DNA from: Sphingobacteriaceae bacterium
GTDB lineage: Bacteria > Bacteroidota > Bacteroidia > B-17B0 > Aurantibacillaceae
NCBI GenBank assembly: GCA_023251725.1
Contig: JAHEYG010000005.1
Location: 1 to 64,000, forward strand
Length of the DNA: 64,000 nt
Direction of reading: 5' to 3'
Shown here: piece by piece, positions 44,116 to 51,768 of the stretch
How the letters are laid out: each line of letters begins with the position of its first letter
Position numbering within the stretch: position 1 is the first letter of the stretch
The notes under the pieces: model-generated
What the model was told of the DNA's origin: nothing
Databases searched by the model: none
Seen by the model: the letters and a program-made list of their open reading frames with translations, nothing else
Program-made: the position numbers and the translations under genes

Positions 44116-44598
44116 ATTAGGAGGGTTTTAGATAATACAAATTATAAAAATATTCTTGAAAATCAAACCAATTTCGTCGAATTGTTAAAATGATATTTTA
44201 CATAGGGGTTTAATGGGTGAAAGTGCTTATTTCCATTGGTAATTGCAGTAGTTGGAGAGGGTATTGACATAAAAAACCTAGGGAATTACCCCAAATTCAT
44301 CGTTAATTTTGAGCTATTAGACGAAAAGCGGATTGAAATCATTACGGGTTATTCAATTTTAGGGATGCGAAAAAAGCTAAAAATTGAAGTGTTTTTTTGT
44401 TGAGGATTGGAGAATTTATAAGAACATAAAATTCTGAATAGAAATAAAATCATATCAACAAGCTTAAAATCGATTATTTATTTTAAACATCTCACCATTA
44501 ATCAGCAGCAATTTATTTTGCTTAATTTAATAATAATTATTTTTTAGAGAATTTTTAAAACGAGTTCAAATAACAAATTAATTTATTATACTTGCCGA
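44116..44598. other. 483-base gap without a confirmed gene
   Basis: The region upstream of the giant gene shows no hairpin terminator or RNA gene that I recognise. A 60-codon open frame without ATG until its end lies at 44221-44403 on the plus strand; it contains the gene-like string NFELLDEKRIEIITG and may be a decayed remnant. TATACTTG at 44588-44595 resembles a -7 box four bases before the next start codon. Confidence 0.4.
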
Positions 44599-44760
44599 AT
44601 GAAAGCTGTGCTCAGTAATTTTGTTTCTTTAGTCACCCAAAACGATCGCGAAAAAAATAACGAGTGGAAAGATATTTTATTAAAATTGGGTGTGATAGGA
44701 GTATCCGTTTATTTTCTGGTAATAATCGACATGGTCGTTTACGGATATTTAACCCGATAA
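44599..44760 (+). CDS. small single-pass membrane protein
   Basis: A 53-residue open frame from ATG, with a charged N-terminal half (QNDREKNNEWKDILLK) and one hydrophobic helix (LGVIGVSVYFLVIIDMVV, about 30-47), ending YGYLTR. The charge layout puts the N-terminus in the cytoplasm or makes it a tail-anchored protein. It converges on the mgtC-like gene with six bases between stops. No family recognised; support is the ATG, a TATACTTG box just upstream and the plausible membrane helix. Confidence 0.5.
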   Translation: MKAVLSNFVSLVTQNDREKNNEWKDILLKLGVIGVSVYFLVIIDMVVYGYLTR

Positions 44761-44766
44761 AATTGA

Positions 44767-45408
44767 TTACGAATCAAACGCATGAATGAGACTGTTCGAA
44801 TAAAATTCTTTAATTAATTCATCGTGATTTTTTTCGGGACCCTGAATGGAATAAGTTAAAATCATTTCATTACTATGTTTGGCCTGATTAATACATTTTG
44901 CCTTTAATTTAAAAGTGCCAATAAGAATATTCAGCTCTTCTAATTTAGAAATATTATTTCCAATTAGCGTAATTTTGTAAGCGCGATTCACATTGCTTTT
45001 GTCGATGATATTTTGAAACCAGGTAAATCCCAACAGCACCGCCATTACAATAACTAAGGCAATGAAAGCAAATTCATAATGACCAATACCAATCGACATT
45101 CCAATTGCGGCTGAAATCCAAATTACAGCTGCTGTTGTAAGTCCTTTCACAAAAGAGCCTTCCTTAAAAATAGCTCCAGCCCCAATAAAACCTATACCAG
45201 TTACAATATTAGAGGCTACTCTTGCAGGGTCGCGGTCGCCACCCATTAAAGCAGAAACAATTGTAAATAAGGTAGATCCTACCATTATTAAAATAACGGT
45301 TCTGAACCCTGCGGCTTTAGTTCTGTATTCGCGTTCAGTACCAATAACAGCACCCATAGCTAGGGCCAAAATAAGTTTTATTATATCTTCGGTAGTTGTA
45401 TTCATCAT
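44767..45408 (-). CDS. MgtC/SapB family membrane protein
   Basis: A 213-residue protein with the family core: LALAMGAVIGTEREYRTKAAGFRT at about 14-37, ARVASNIVTGIGFIGAGAIFKEG at about 78-100 and GLTTAAVIWISAAIGMSIG. Four or five TM helices are followed by a cytoplasmic ACT-like C-terminal domain (from about 140). MgtC proteins act in Mg limitation and modulate P-type or F-type ATPases. It is a single gene. Confidence 0.92.
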   Translation of the reverse strand: MMNTTTEDIIKLILALAMGAVIGTEREYRTKAAGFRTVILIMVGSTLFTIVSALMGGDRDPARVASNIVTGIGFIGAGAIFKEGSFVKGLTTAAVIWISAAIGMSIGIGHYEFAFIALVIVMAVLLGFTWFQNIIDKSNVNRAYKITLIGNNISKLEELNILIGTFKLKAKCINQAKHSNEMILTYSIQGPEKNHDELIKEFYSNSLIHAFDS

Positions 45409-45471
45409 TTAAAATTAATTAATTGGCTTAGCTTATTTGAAAATGATAAATGAATTTACTAACTTAGTTAA

Positions 45472-45822
45472 GTGCAAAAGAGAGTGTACATACATTATTT
45501 TTTTTTATTCTTGCTTGTTTCGCTTAACGCGAATATAAAAGCCCAGCATAATCTGTTTTCCGCTGCATCTCCTTCTTCAATATTTAAAGACAAAAAATCG
45601 AAAATTTTATTGGCAAGTCAGTTGCCTTGTAATGCTTTTTCTCAAAATAAGCTATACTTTAATCCATCATTGATTATTTCTAAGCAACCTATTTTTTGCC
45701 GAATGGAAGATAAATTGCATCAGCGTTTTAATGTTTGGATTAAACTTCGTACCGGGAGTGATGAGTATTACAGAAGTTTAATTACTTTGCCTCGCGAAAC
45801 AAGCAATAAGCTGTCTGATTAA
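45472..45822 (+). CDS. hypothetical exported protein
   Basis: A 116-residue frame starting with GTG, encoding a signal-peptide-like N-terminus (YIHYFFLFLLVSLNANIKAQ) and about 90 residues without recognisable domain. There is no ATG at the start, and it is a lone gene between mgtC (divergent) and yceI (convergent, six bases between stops). It may be a real small secreted protein or the remnant of one. Confidence 0.45.
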   Translation: MQKRVYIHYFFLFLLVSLNANIKAQHNLFSAASPSSIFKDKKSKILLASQLPCNAFSQNKLYFNPSLIISKQPIFCRMEDKLHQRFNVWIKLRTGSDEYYRSLITLPRETSNKLSD

Positions 45823-45828
45823 AAAAAA

Positions 45829-46365
45829 CTATATTTTTTTAACAGGTAAAGAAATACTAATGTTTACTTCGTCTTTAACTTTCCAGTCGCTCGTTCCCAC
45901 CGCATAATCTACCCTGTTAATATTTAAAGTTCCGGTAAAAATCCCGCTTGCTCCGATATCTTTAAAAGTAAAAGGAAAGTTTATTTTTTTTGTAATTGCC
46001 TTAATGGTTAAATTACCTTCTAAAGAATAACCGCTTGCCGTTTTTGTTATAGCACTTGATTTAAAAATGATAGTAGGAAATTTAGCGACATCAAAATAAT
46101 CTTCCTTTTTTAAATGTCCGTCGCGACTACTATTACTGGTGTTTAAAGTATTTACATCAAAACCAATATTAAAAAAACTTTTAGTTAAGTCGTTATCGTC
46201 AAAATGAATGTTGCCTTTTACGCCTCCAATAGTACCATTACAGGTACCGAGCCAGGAGCCAATGGCAAAAGTAACTTTGTAAGAAGGTTCAACGCTATAA
46301 CCCTGATTTATTTTAAAAGCTAAAACAGAAATTAAAATTATAGAAACAATAACTATTTTTTTCAT
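45829..46365 (-). CDS. YceI family periplasmic protein
   Basis: A 178-residue exported protein with a signal peptide (about 1-22) and a YceI lipocalin-like barrel: YKVTFAIGSWLGTCNGTIGGVKG, then SRDGHLKKEDYFDVAKFPTIIFKS, the most conserved part, and GSWKVKDEVNI-like ending SDWKVKDEVNISISLPVKK. YceI proteins bind isoprenoids or amides. It follows the cupin-like gene by 11 bases in the same direction and likely shares its transcript. Confidence 0.92.
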   Translation of the reverse strand: MKKIVIVSIILISVLAFKINQGYSVEPSYKVTFAIGSWLGTCNGTIGGVKGNIHFDDNDLTKSFFNIGFDVNTLNTSNSSRDGHLKKEDYFDVAKFPTIIFKSSAITKTASGYSLEGNLTIKAITKKINFPFTFKDIGASGIFTGTLNINRVDYAVGTSDWKVKDEVNISISLPVKKI

Positions 46366-46376
46366 AAGATTTTCAT

Positions 46377-47456
46377 TTATTTTTTTTGAGATTTTTTTGC
46401 TTCCTGTTCGGCCATTTTACGTTTTGCATCTTCCAATTTTTTTACTTCGGCCAAATGCAATTCATTAATATCTTTTTTATATAAACTGTAGGCTTTCCAA
46501 ATTGGAGGTTTAGTTGCAAAAACATCCAGCGAAAAATATAATGGGGAAGTTTTGTAAGAATAAAAAGGCGAGAGCCAACGGTACCCCACTCCAATAGAAT
46601 CGCTCACATTTTTTACAGCGTGCCAGTAAAATGGCGGATTCCATAATATATCGCCGGGCTTTAAGTGCACCGAATAACCATCTAAATATTTATACAATTC
46701 ATAAGGCGCATTAAAATCGGGTTCAAAAGGATTGAACGGACCGGCTTCTACTTTACCCGGCGCACTGCGATAAACATTATTAATGGGAGACGGATCTACA
46801 ATGGAAGAATAATAGTGCGAATACAACACCCATTTTTTTTCGCCATACACCTGAACAAATAAATTGGATTGATTGGCATTGTGTAATGAGGTATAAGAAC
46901 CTTCGCCACCAATAAAAATCTGAAAGGCATCGAACCAAACGGGTTTTGTTCTTCGCTCGCGAAGCCATTTGTAATCGAAATCATTGATGTGTTCGGGATG
47001 CCGAACTAAAAGAGGATAAAAACGGTAATACTTACTTCCGCCGCCTCGTATATTATCAATCACCTCGGCAAGTGTGGTCAGCTCATAAGGAAAATCGGTT
47101 TTGCCCTGATCTACCAGAACAATTTCGTCTTTGCCATGCAGTTCTTTAAAATATTGGAGCGACCATTTTTTTACGCAGTCCCAATCGAGTGCGGCGCCTT
47201 CCATTACTACCGGAATTCCTTTAGCCACATAATGTTCTTTAAATTCTTTTAAGCTTAAATCTTTTCTCCTTTCAATAGGCATAATTTTACCTTCGCCATG
47301 CTTCTTCATGCTTTCGAGAACATCTTTGTAAAATTTACCGCGGCCTTTTGCAAATAATTTTTTACGACCAAAAAAATGATCTACCCATTGGTAAAAACCA
47401 TATTTGAAACGTAATGCCGACGTGAGGTTTCTTTTAAAATCTCTATGTTGTTCCAT
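46377..47456 (-). CDS. cupin_8 / JmjC-like protein lacking the canonical iron-ligand Asp
   Basis: A 359-residue cytoplasmic protein of the cupin_8 group related to factor-inhibiting-HIF hydroxylases. Alignment by eye with the FIH core: T189-x-x-H192 matches T196/H199, N198 matches N205, K207 matches the 2-oxoglutarate-binding K214, and H279 in FYWHAV matches H279. However the expected HxD reads H192-N-A194, so the acidic ligand is Ala. HxA/HxG plus distal His is seen in Fe/2OG halogenases, so either a halogenase-like or a non-hydroxylase role is possible. The C-terminal helix is rich in Lys and Glu. The gene is 33 bases below the polytopic membrane protein gene and just above yceI. Confidence 0.82.
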   Translation of the reverse strand: MEQHRDFKRNLTSALRFKYGFYQWVDHFFGRKKLFAKGRGKFYKDVLESMKKHGEGKIMPIERRKDLSLKEFKEHYVAKGIPVVMEGAALDWDCVKKWSLQYFKELHGKDEIVLVDQGKTDFPYELTTLAEVIDNIRGGGSKYYRFYPLLVRHPEHINDFDYKWLRERRTKPVWFDAFQIFIGGEGSYTSLHNANQSNLFVQVYGEKKWVLYSHYYSSIVDPSPINNVYRSAPGKVEAGPFNPFEPDFNAPYELYKYLDGYSVHLKPGDILWNPPFYWHAVKNVSDSIGVGYRWLSPFYSYKTSPLYFSLDVFATKPPIWKAYSLYKKDINELHLAEVKKLEDAKRKMAEQEAKKSQKK

Positions 47457-47489
47457 AAAAAAATCTTTAACGATTAAAGGTAATAAAAT

Positions 47490-49139
47490 TTAAGGAATTA
47501 AAACTTCATCAATTATTTTTTTATTGAGTAAAGTTATTTTTTCCTTTTGGGAATAGAATTGATTAAAAATTACCCGAAAGACCCGCACCTCTTCCTGATT
47601 ATGATACGACAAATGCGCTGAAGAATTATATAAATGATGAGGTGCAGAAAGTTTTGAAAGAATAAAAGTGTTTTCCAGTAATTTATTTCGATTCAAAAAA
47701 TAGGTTTTAATAAAAGCTTCATAATTTTGTTTTTTCAGCGAATCGAAACTGTTCTCACCTTTTTTTTCTTCCAATTTAAAATAACCTTCCGCCCCTGCAT
47801 TTTTAATTTCAAGAGCTAATTTATACTGGGCTACGTAACCAAATCCGCTCACCGGCAAACATTTTTGATTCATTAAAAATAAAAAACGGTCGTACTGAAA
47901 CCATTGGTGATAAGGATTCATTTCATTTTTCTCCAGTTCGTAAATTTTCCCGTTTTTATCTTCTACTTCATAAGTAAAAAATTGATTTACGGGGGTATCA
48001 AACCATCCGATGGAAACGGGCCGAAGCCAAATAAACGAAGTAATAATAATTGGCAGCGAAGCCATAAAATATTTTCTAGAAAATAATTCATTAACCAAAA
48101 ATCCTTTTTTATAAAACAAAATAAAAGTCAACAACAAATTAACGAACATCCATTTCCAGAACAGCATACTTCCAAAAATAAAAATCCCAAGATGCATAAA
48201 GCAAAAAAGAATTAAAAAAGTAAGGGCGAGTTTTCGCGATTGAAATAAAAATAATCCCGACAATTCAATCAATAAAATAAATATTTGTAATATTTTACCG
48301 TTGTTATTTAAAAACCAATATATCCCGGTAATAGTTTCTTTTGGAGTTAAAGAGAGCCATCCACGTAAATGCACATTCAAAAATAAATCACCGGGATTAT
48401 TATAAAGTAACCACTCGTAACCGTGGGGCGACATGCTGATTTTTGCGACACCACTCATGAAATAATTAGAAGCCACAATGCATAAAGCAAAAAACAGGAA
48501 CGGAATTTTTATGGCAGGAATTAATATTTGGGCGTACAGGTATACCGTAAACATTAAAAGCAAATCAAATAGTAAACGCTTATCGAACAACGGAAACCCA
48601 TCAACCGGAAAATTAAATTGCGACCGATATAAATAAGCAAAGGCAATGAACACAGGAGTAAGAATCGGATACCGAAGCAGCAAAACTGACAGAAGGAGCA
48701 AAAAAAGACGATCGAAATAAAAGGCTTGATTTAAATAATAATTATAATTATAGGTAGATAATTCCCAAGCTAAAATAAATGCTGAGGCAAACACAAGCCA
48801 TTGCGCCGCCGATGGATAATAATTCTCTTTTGTGGATAATAATTTTCGCTTAAAATAAAGCGGAAGGCAAAATAAAACCAAACCCAACAAAAAAAGTAGA
48901 TTCGTTAAGGCAGATAAAATAACAGAGGATGAAAAATAAGGAACGTGAATAAAAATTGCAGGCGCTTTATTTATCCCGAATAAAAAGGAGTTGAAACGCT
49001 CAAAAGTGTGAAGAAAACCTTCGTAAAAAATAGAAGCGCACAGTAAACGACAAATAAAAAACAAAACAAGTATTAAAATTATTTGTCCGCTAAATTTTTC
49101 CGTAAATCGATTAACCCTTATTAGAACACCGGAAGGCAT
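47490..49139 (-). CDS. polytopic membrane protein (HTTM / gamma-carboxylase-like layout)
   Basis: A 549-residue integral membrane protein with about ten to twelve hydrophobic helices over residues 15-370, then a soluble C-terminal domain of about 175 residues (PVNQFFTYEVEDKNGKIYELEKNEMNPYH). The layout resembles HTTM/vitamin-K-carboxylase-like membrane proteins of bacteria (SGVAKISMSPHGYEWLL, HLRGWLSL), but I cannot confirm the catalytic residues. It lies 33 bases above the cupin-like gene, so the two are probably co-transcribed. Function unknown. Confidence 0.55.
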   Translation of the reverse strand: MPSGVLIRVNRFTEKFSGQIILILVLFFICRLLCASIFYEGFLHTFERFNSFLFGINKAPAIFIHVPYFSSSVILSALTNLLFLLGLVLFCLPLYFKRKLLSTKENYYPSAAQWLVFASAFILAWELSTYNYNYYLNQAFYFDRLFLLLLSVLLLRYPILTPVFIAFAYLYRSQFNFPVDGFPLFDKRLLFDLLLMFTVYLYAQILIPAIKIPFLFFALCIVASNYFMSGVAKISMSPHGYEWLLYNNPGDLFLNVHLRGWLSLTPKETITGIYWFLNNNGKILQIFILLIELSGLFLFQSRKLALTFLILFCFMHLGIFIFGSMLFWKWMFVNLLLTFILFYKKGFLVNELFSRKYFMASLPIIITSFIWLRPVSIGWFDTPVNQFFTYEVEDKNGKIYELEKNEMNPYHQWFQYDRFLFLMNQKCLPVSGFGYVAQYKLALEIKNAGAEGYFKLEEKKGENSFDSLKKQNYEAFIKTYFLNRNKLLENTFILSKLSAPHHLYNSSAHLSYHNQEEVRVFRVIFNQFYSQKEKITLLNKKIIDEVLIP

Positions 49140-49160
49140 TGGTATTTTTTAATTTATCAT

Positions 49161-49892
49161 TTAAAACTCGAAACTATATCCTATTCCATAAACAAAGTCT
49201 TTTTCTAAAATATAATCATCGGCACGATAAGAATTATGTTGTTTGAACCAGGCTCCGTTTTGTAAACGGTTCTGATACATAAAATATAATTCTAACTGTT
49301 GTTTTTTAAAAGTATTTACAAATACGCCAGCAAATGTTCTGGTTCGGTCGATACCCGAAATTTGCGGACTATTAAGCGGGATGTATAATTCTTCGGCAAC
49401 GTAAAACGAAAAACGTTTATTGTATTCGTATTTAATAATAAATTTATTTCTATCGTAATGATACGCGATGAGGCCACTTGCACTTGTGTAAGGATTTTTA
49501 TACTCAAACTGATACATGGCACGGTATGCAAATCGCCATCGTGCAAAATCCTTTTTAATTGTAAAAGCGATGTAATACTGGTGCGTGGTTCCAAAAACAT
49601 CAGGATAATCGCTGGATTGTATATTGGCTCTTTTTTGTGAAAACACATAATCGGCAAAAACCTTAATGTCTTTGCTTATTTTATAGGTAATTCCAATATC
49701 AGCGTAAGCGAATGTAAATTGAGAAATGTTATTGGTTAACCGGTCTTGCTGATTGAGATGAACAGAAAATTTTTTATTAATTTTTTTCTCAAGGTATAAA
49801 TTAAACCATAATTGAGCATCGTTTGATGTAAAGGTTTGTGCCAATGAAAACGCCGAAAGAATTAAAAATAATTGTAAGAAAAGGCGTTTCAT
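49161..49892 (-). CDS. DUF2490 outer membrane protein
   Basis: A 243-residue exported barrel protein with a signal peptide (about 1-18, ending FSLAQ). The DUF2490 pattern is evident: DAQLWFNLYLEKKINKKFSVHLNQQDRL, then ADIGITYKISKDIKVFADYVFSQ and GASGLIAYHYDRN-like strands, ending ...YGIGYSFEF with the terminal aromatic of outer-membrane barrels. It follows the DUF4956 gene by 10 bases and the VTC gene, so it forms a polyphosphate-polymerase-type operon. Role unknown; structural or transport function is possible. Confidence 0.85.
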   Translation of the reverse strand: MKRLFLQLFLILSAFSLAQTFTSNDAQLWFNLYLEKKINKKFSVHLNQQDRLTNNISQFTFAYADIGITYKISKDIKVFADYVFSQKRANIQSSDYPDVFGTTHQYYIAFTIKKDFARWRFAYRAMYQFEYKNPYTSASGLIAYHYDRNKFIIKYEYNKRFSFYVAEELYIPLNSPQISGIDRTRTFAGVFVNTFKKQQLELYFMYQNRLQNGAWFKQHNSYRADDYILEKDFVYGIGYSFEF

Positions 49893-49902
49893 ATTTTAAA
49901 AT

Positions 49903-50547
49903 TTATTCATAATAGTAAACTTTAATTTGCGCAGCATCTTTCAAGAAATCAATTTTTTGAATGGAGATGCGATGCGCATTTATTCCGGTTCTGTTTTTAA
50001 TATCGGCCAGCAACTCTTCTTGACGGTTAGACTGAATAAGTTCGATGTTTTCGTAAATGATAAGTTTGGCCATTTCTTTTTTCATAAGAACACTGCTTTC
50101 TAATAAATAAGTGATTACCAGAATAACCAGATTTACTCCCCCCAAAAATAAATATTCAAGCGAATCGGGGGCATCTTTAATTTTTGTGACGGCGCACGTC
50201 AAACCAATGGCGATGCTTAAAAAGAGATAGGTCATGTCTTTGATGGAAATATCTTCGGTACGATAGCGTAACATGCTGAAGACTGCAAATAAACCAAAGG
50301 CGGCTCCCATCGAGAGGTCGACCTTATTTAAAAGAAAAGAAATTAAAAATATAATAAGATTGAAAATAAAAAAAGTAAAAAATAATTCACGGTGTTTATA
50401 AATCGGATAATAAATAAATCTTACCAATATAAAAACAGAAGCCAAATCAATTAAAATCCTGAATCCGATTTTAGAACTTACTTTTATAAAACTGTCCATT
50501 CCGGCGGCAATGGTGGTCTCGTCAACTACCTGAAGTATCGTTAGCAT
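49903..50547 (-). CDS. DUF4956 membrane protein
   Basis: A 214-residue protein with four TM helices in the N-terminal two-thirds (about 28-48, 54-72, 82-95, 105-123 and 130-150 hydrophobic) and a soluble C-terminal part (ENIELIQSNRQEELLADIKNRTG). The conserved block GAAFGLFAVFSMLRYRTEDISIKDMTYLFLSIAIG is the DUF4956 core. Its ATG overlaps the stop of the VTC gene by seven bases (ATGCTAA), so the two proteins are translationally coupled. DUF4956 and VTC-domain proteins occur together in many genomes. Confidence 0.88.
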   Translation of the reverse strand: MLTILQVVDETTIAAGMDSFIKVSSKIGFRILIDLASVFILVRFIYYPIYKHRELFFTFFIFNLIIFLISFLLNKVDLSMGAAFGLFAVFSMLRYRTEDISIKDMTYLFLSIAIGLTCAVTKIKDAPDSLEYLFLGGVNLVILVITYLLESSVLMKKEMAKLIIYENIELIQSNRQEELLADIKNRTGINAHRISIQKIDFLKDAAQIKVYYYE

Positions 50548-51287
50548 ATTAAATGTTTTATGGTATGTAATTTTTCTTTGAAATTATTTTTCTTTACAGT
50601 ATCGCAGGTAAGCGCAATGCCTAAACAATATTTACTGATTGAGCCTTCGCGAATATGATATTTTTTCATCACTTTAATAAATGGGGAAGATTTTCTTTTT
50701 TCCTGTTTTACTTCGGCAATTACCAAATTACTTAATTTTTTTGTAATCTTACCATTCACAAATTCAAGATTTAGATCAATCGTTAAACGTTCGGCGTCCG
50801 CCATGTTAACCAAGGTAAGTCTGCTGTAATTAACCCATAGAACAGGTAGTAAAGTTTGCGGTTCAAATGGAAGTAGTGTATTTAAAAAAGTTTCTGATTC
50901 TCCTTCCCAATTCATAGGCACTTCACTTTTTTTAATTCTGTTCTTAACGGTGCGGCCTTTATTATTTTTAAATTTTACTTCTAAAAAACCAAGCTTAGAT
51001 TCCACGTAAGTGCGGTGACGGATTTTATAACGGTTTAATTCGCCATTATGATGTTTGGTATATAAATTAAGTTTGGCAGTATCGTAATAAAGTGTTTTAT
51101 AACCACTGATACGCTTGCCCTCGATTTCAAGCACACGGTAATTTTTAGAAATATCTTCCAATATATTTTCGAACTGAATTAAATTAAATGTAAATTTAGT
51201 ATCGGTACGATTCATTAGTTTAACACCGTCCATTTTTTTAAGAGTGGTCGATTCAAACTTTTGTAATATGTCTAAAGTTTTTTTCAA
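50541..51287 (-). CDS. VTC-domain polyphosphate polymerase
   Basis: A 248-residue protein of the triphosphate-tunnel superfamily. The tunnel residues are visible: NRTDTKF at 27-33, YDTAKLNLYTKHHNGELN, RYKIRHRTY and FLEVKFKNNKGRTVK, then NYSR, LTIDLNLEF, AEVKQEK and ISKYCLG. These correspond to the basic and acidic residues that bind phosphate and metal in yeast Vtc4. It probably makes or binds polyphosphate at the membrane. The start is TTG at 51287, directly after the stop of the preceding gene; no ATG competes. It overlaps the DUF4956 gene by seven bases. Confidence 0.88.
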   Translation of the reverse strand: MKKTLDILQKFESTTLKKMDGVKLMNRTDTKFTFNLIQFENILEDISKNYRVLEIEGKRISGYKTLYYDTAKLNLYTKHHNGELNRYKIRHRTYVESKLGFLEVKFKNNKGRTVKNRIKKSEVPMNWEGESETFLNTLLPFEPQTLLPVLWVNYSRLTLVNMADAERLTIDLNLEFVNGKITKKLSNLVIAEVKQEKRKSSPFIKVMKKYHIREGSISKYCLGIALTCDTVKKNNFKEKLHTIKHLIC

Positions 51288-51767
51288 CTATTTGTATTCG
51301 TAAGTGTATTTACGGGTGGTTAATATTTTTCCGGAAGGGTCTAAAGTTTTTCTTTCTGTTTTTAATCCTTTAGCATCGTAAGTATAGTAATGCGTTTTTA
51401 TTTTTTGCCCTGCAGCATCAAATACTTGTTCTTCTGTTTTTTCATTTAAGGAATTATATTTCGAAATTCGTTTTTCGGTTAGTTTTGTTTTAGCTTCAAA
51501 AACCTCTTCTTCTAACATATCACCATCTTTATTATATTTGAATTTATGAATGGTATTTAAGGTGCCATCTTTGTTATAATCGGTTTCTTCAATCGTTTCA
51601 CCGCTTTTATCATAAATAGTTTTTTTAGAATTAAGCGTTTTACCGTTTTCAGTATCAGTGGCAGTAGAGGATTTAATGCTGTTTTTTTTGACTTCTTTTT
51701 TACTTTGAGCTGATGAATATCCACCCGCTAGCACTAAAAAACAAAATATTCTTATAATTAATGTCAT
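51288..51767 (-). CDS. exported protein with YD/RHS-like repeats
   Basis: A 159-residue protein with a signal peptide (about 3-18, ending GGYSSAQ) and a low-complexity Lys/Ser region, then five or so repeats of about 20 residues with the pattern (K/N)YDxxGxxxEExxY and YNKDGDMLEEEV. Such YD-type repeats form beta-strands as in MORN/RHS proteins. It is immediately upstream of the VTC gene (start TTG adjoins its stop), hence part of that operon. Function unknown. Confidence 0.72.
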   Translation of the reverse strand: MTLIIRIFCFLVLAGGYSSAQSKKEVKKNSIKSSTATDTENGKTLNSKKTIYDKSGETIEETDYNKDGTLNTIHKFKYNKDGDMLEEEVFEAKTKLTEKRISKYNSLNEKTEEQVFDAAGQKIKTHYYTYDAKGLKTERKTLDPSGKILTTRKYTYEYK

Positions 51768-51768
51768 G

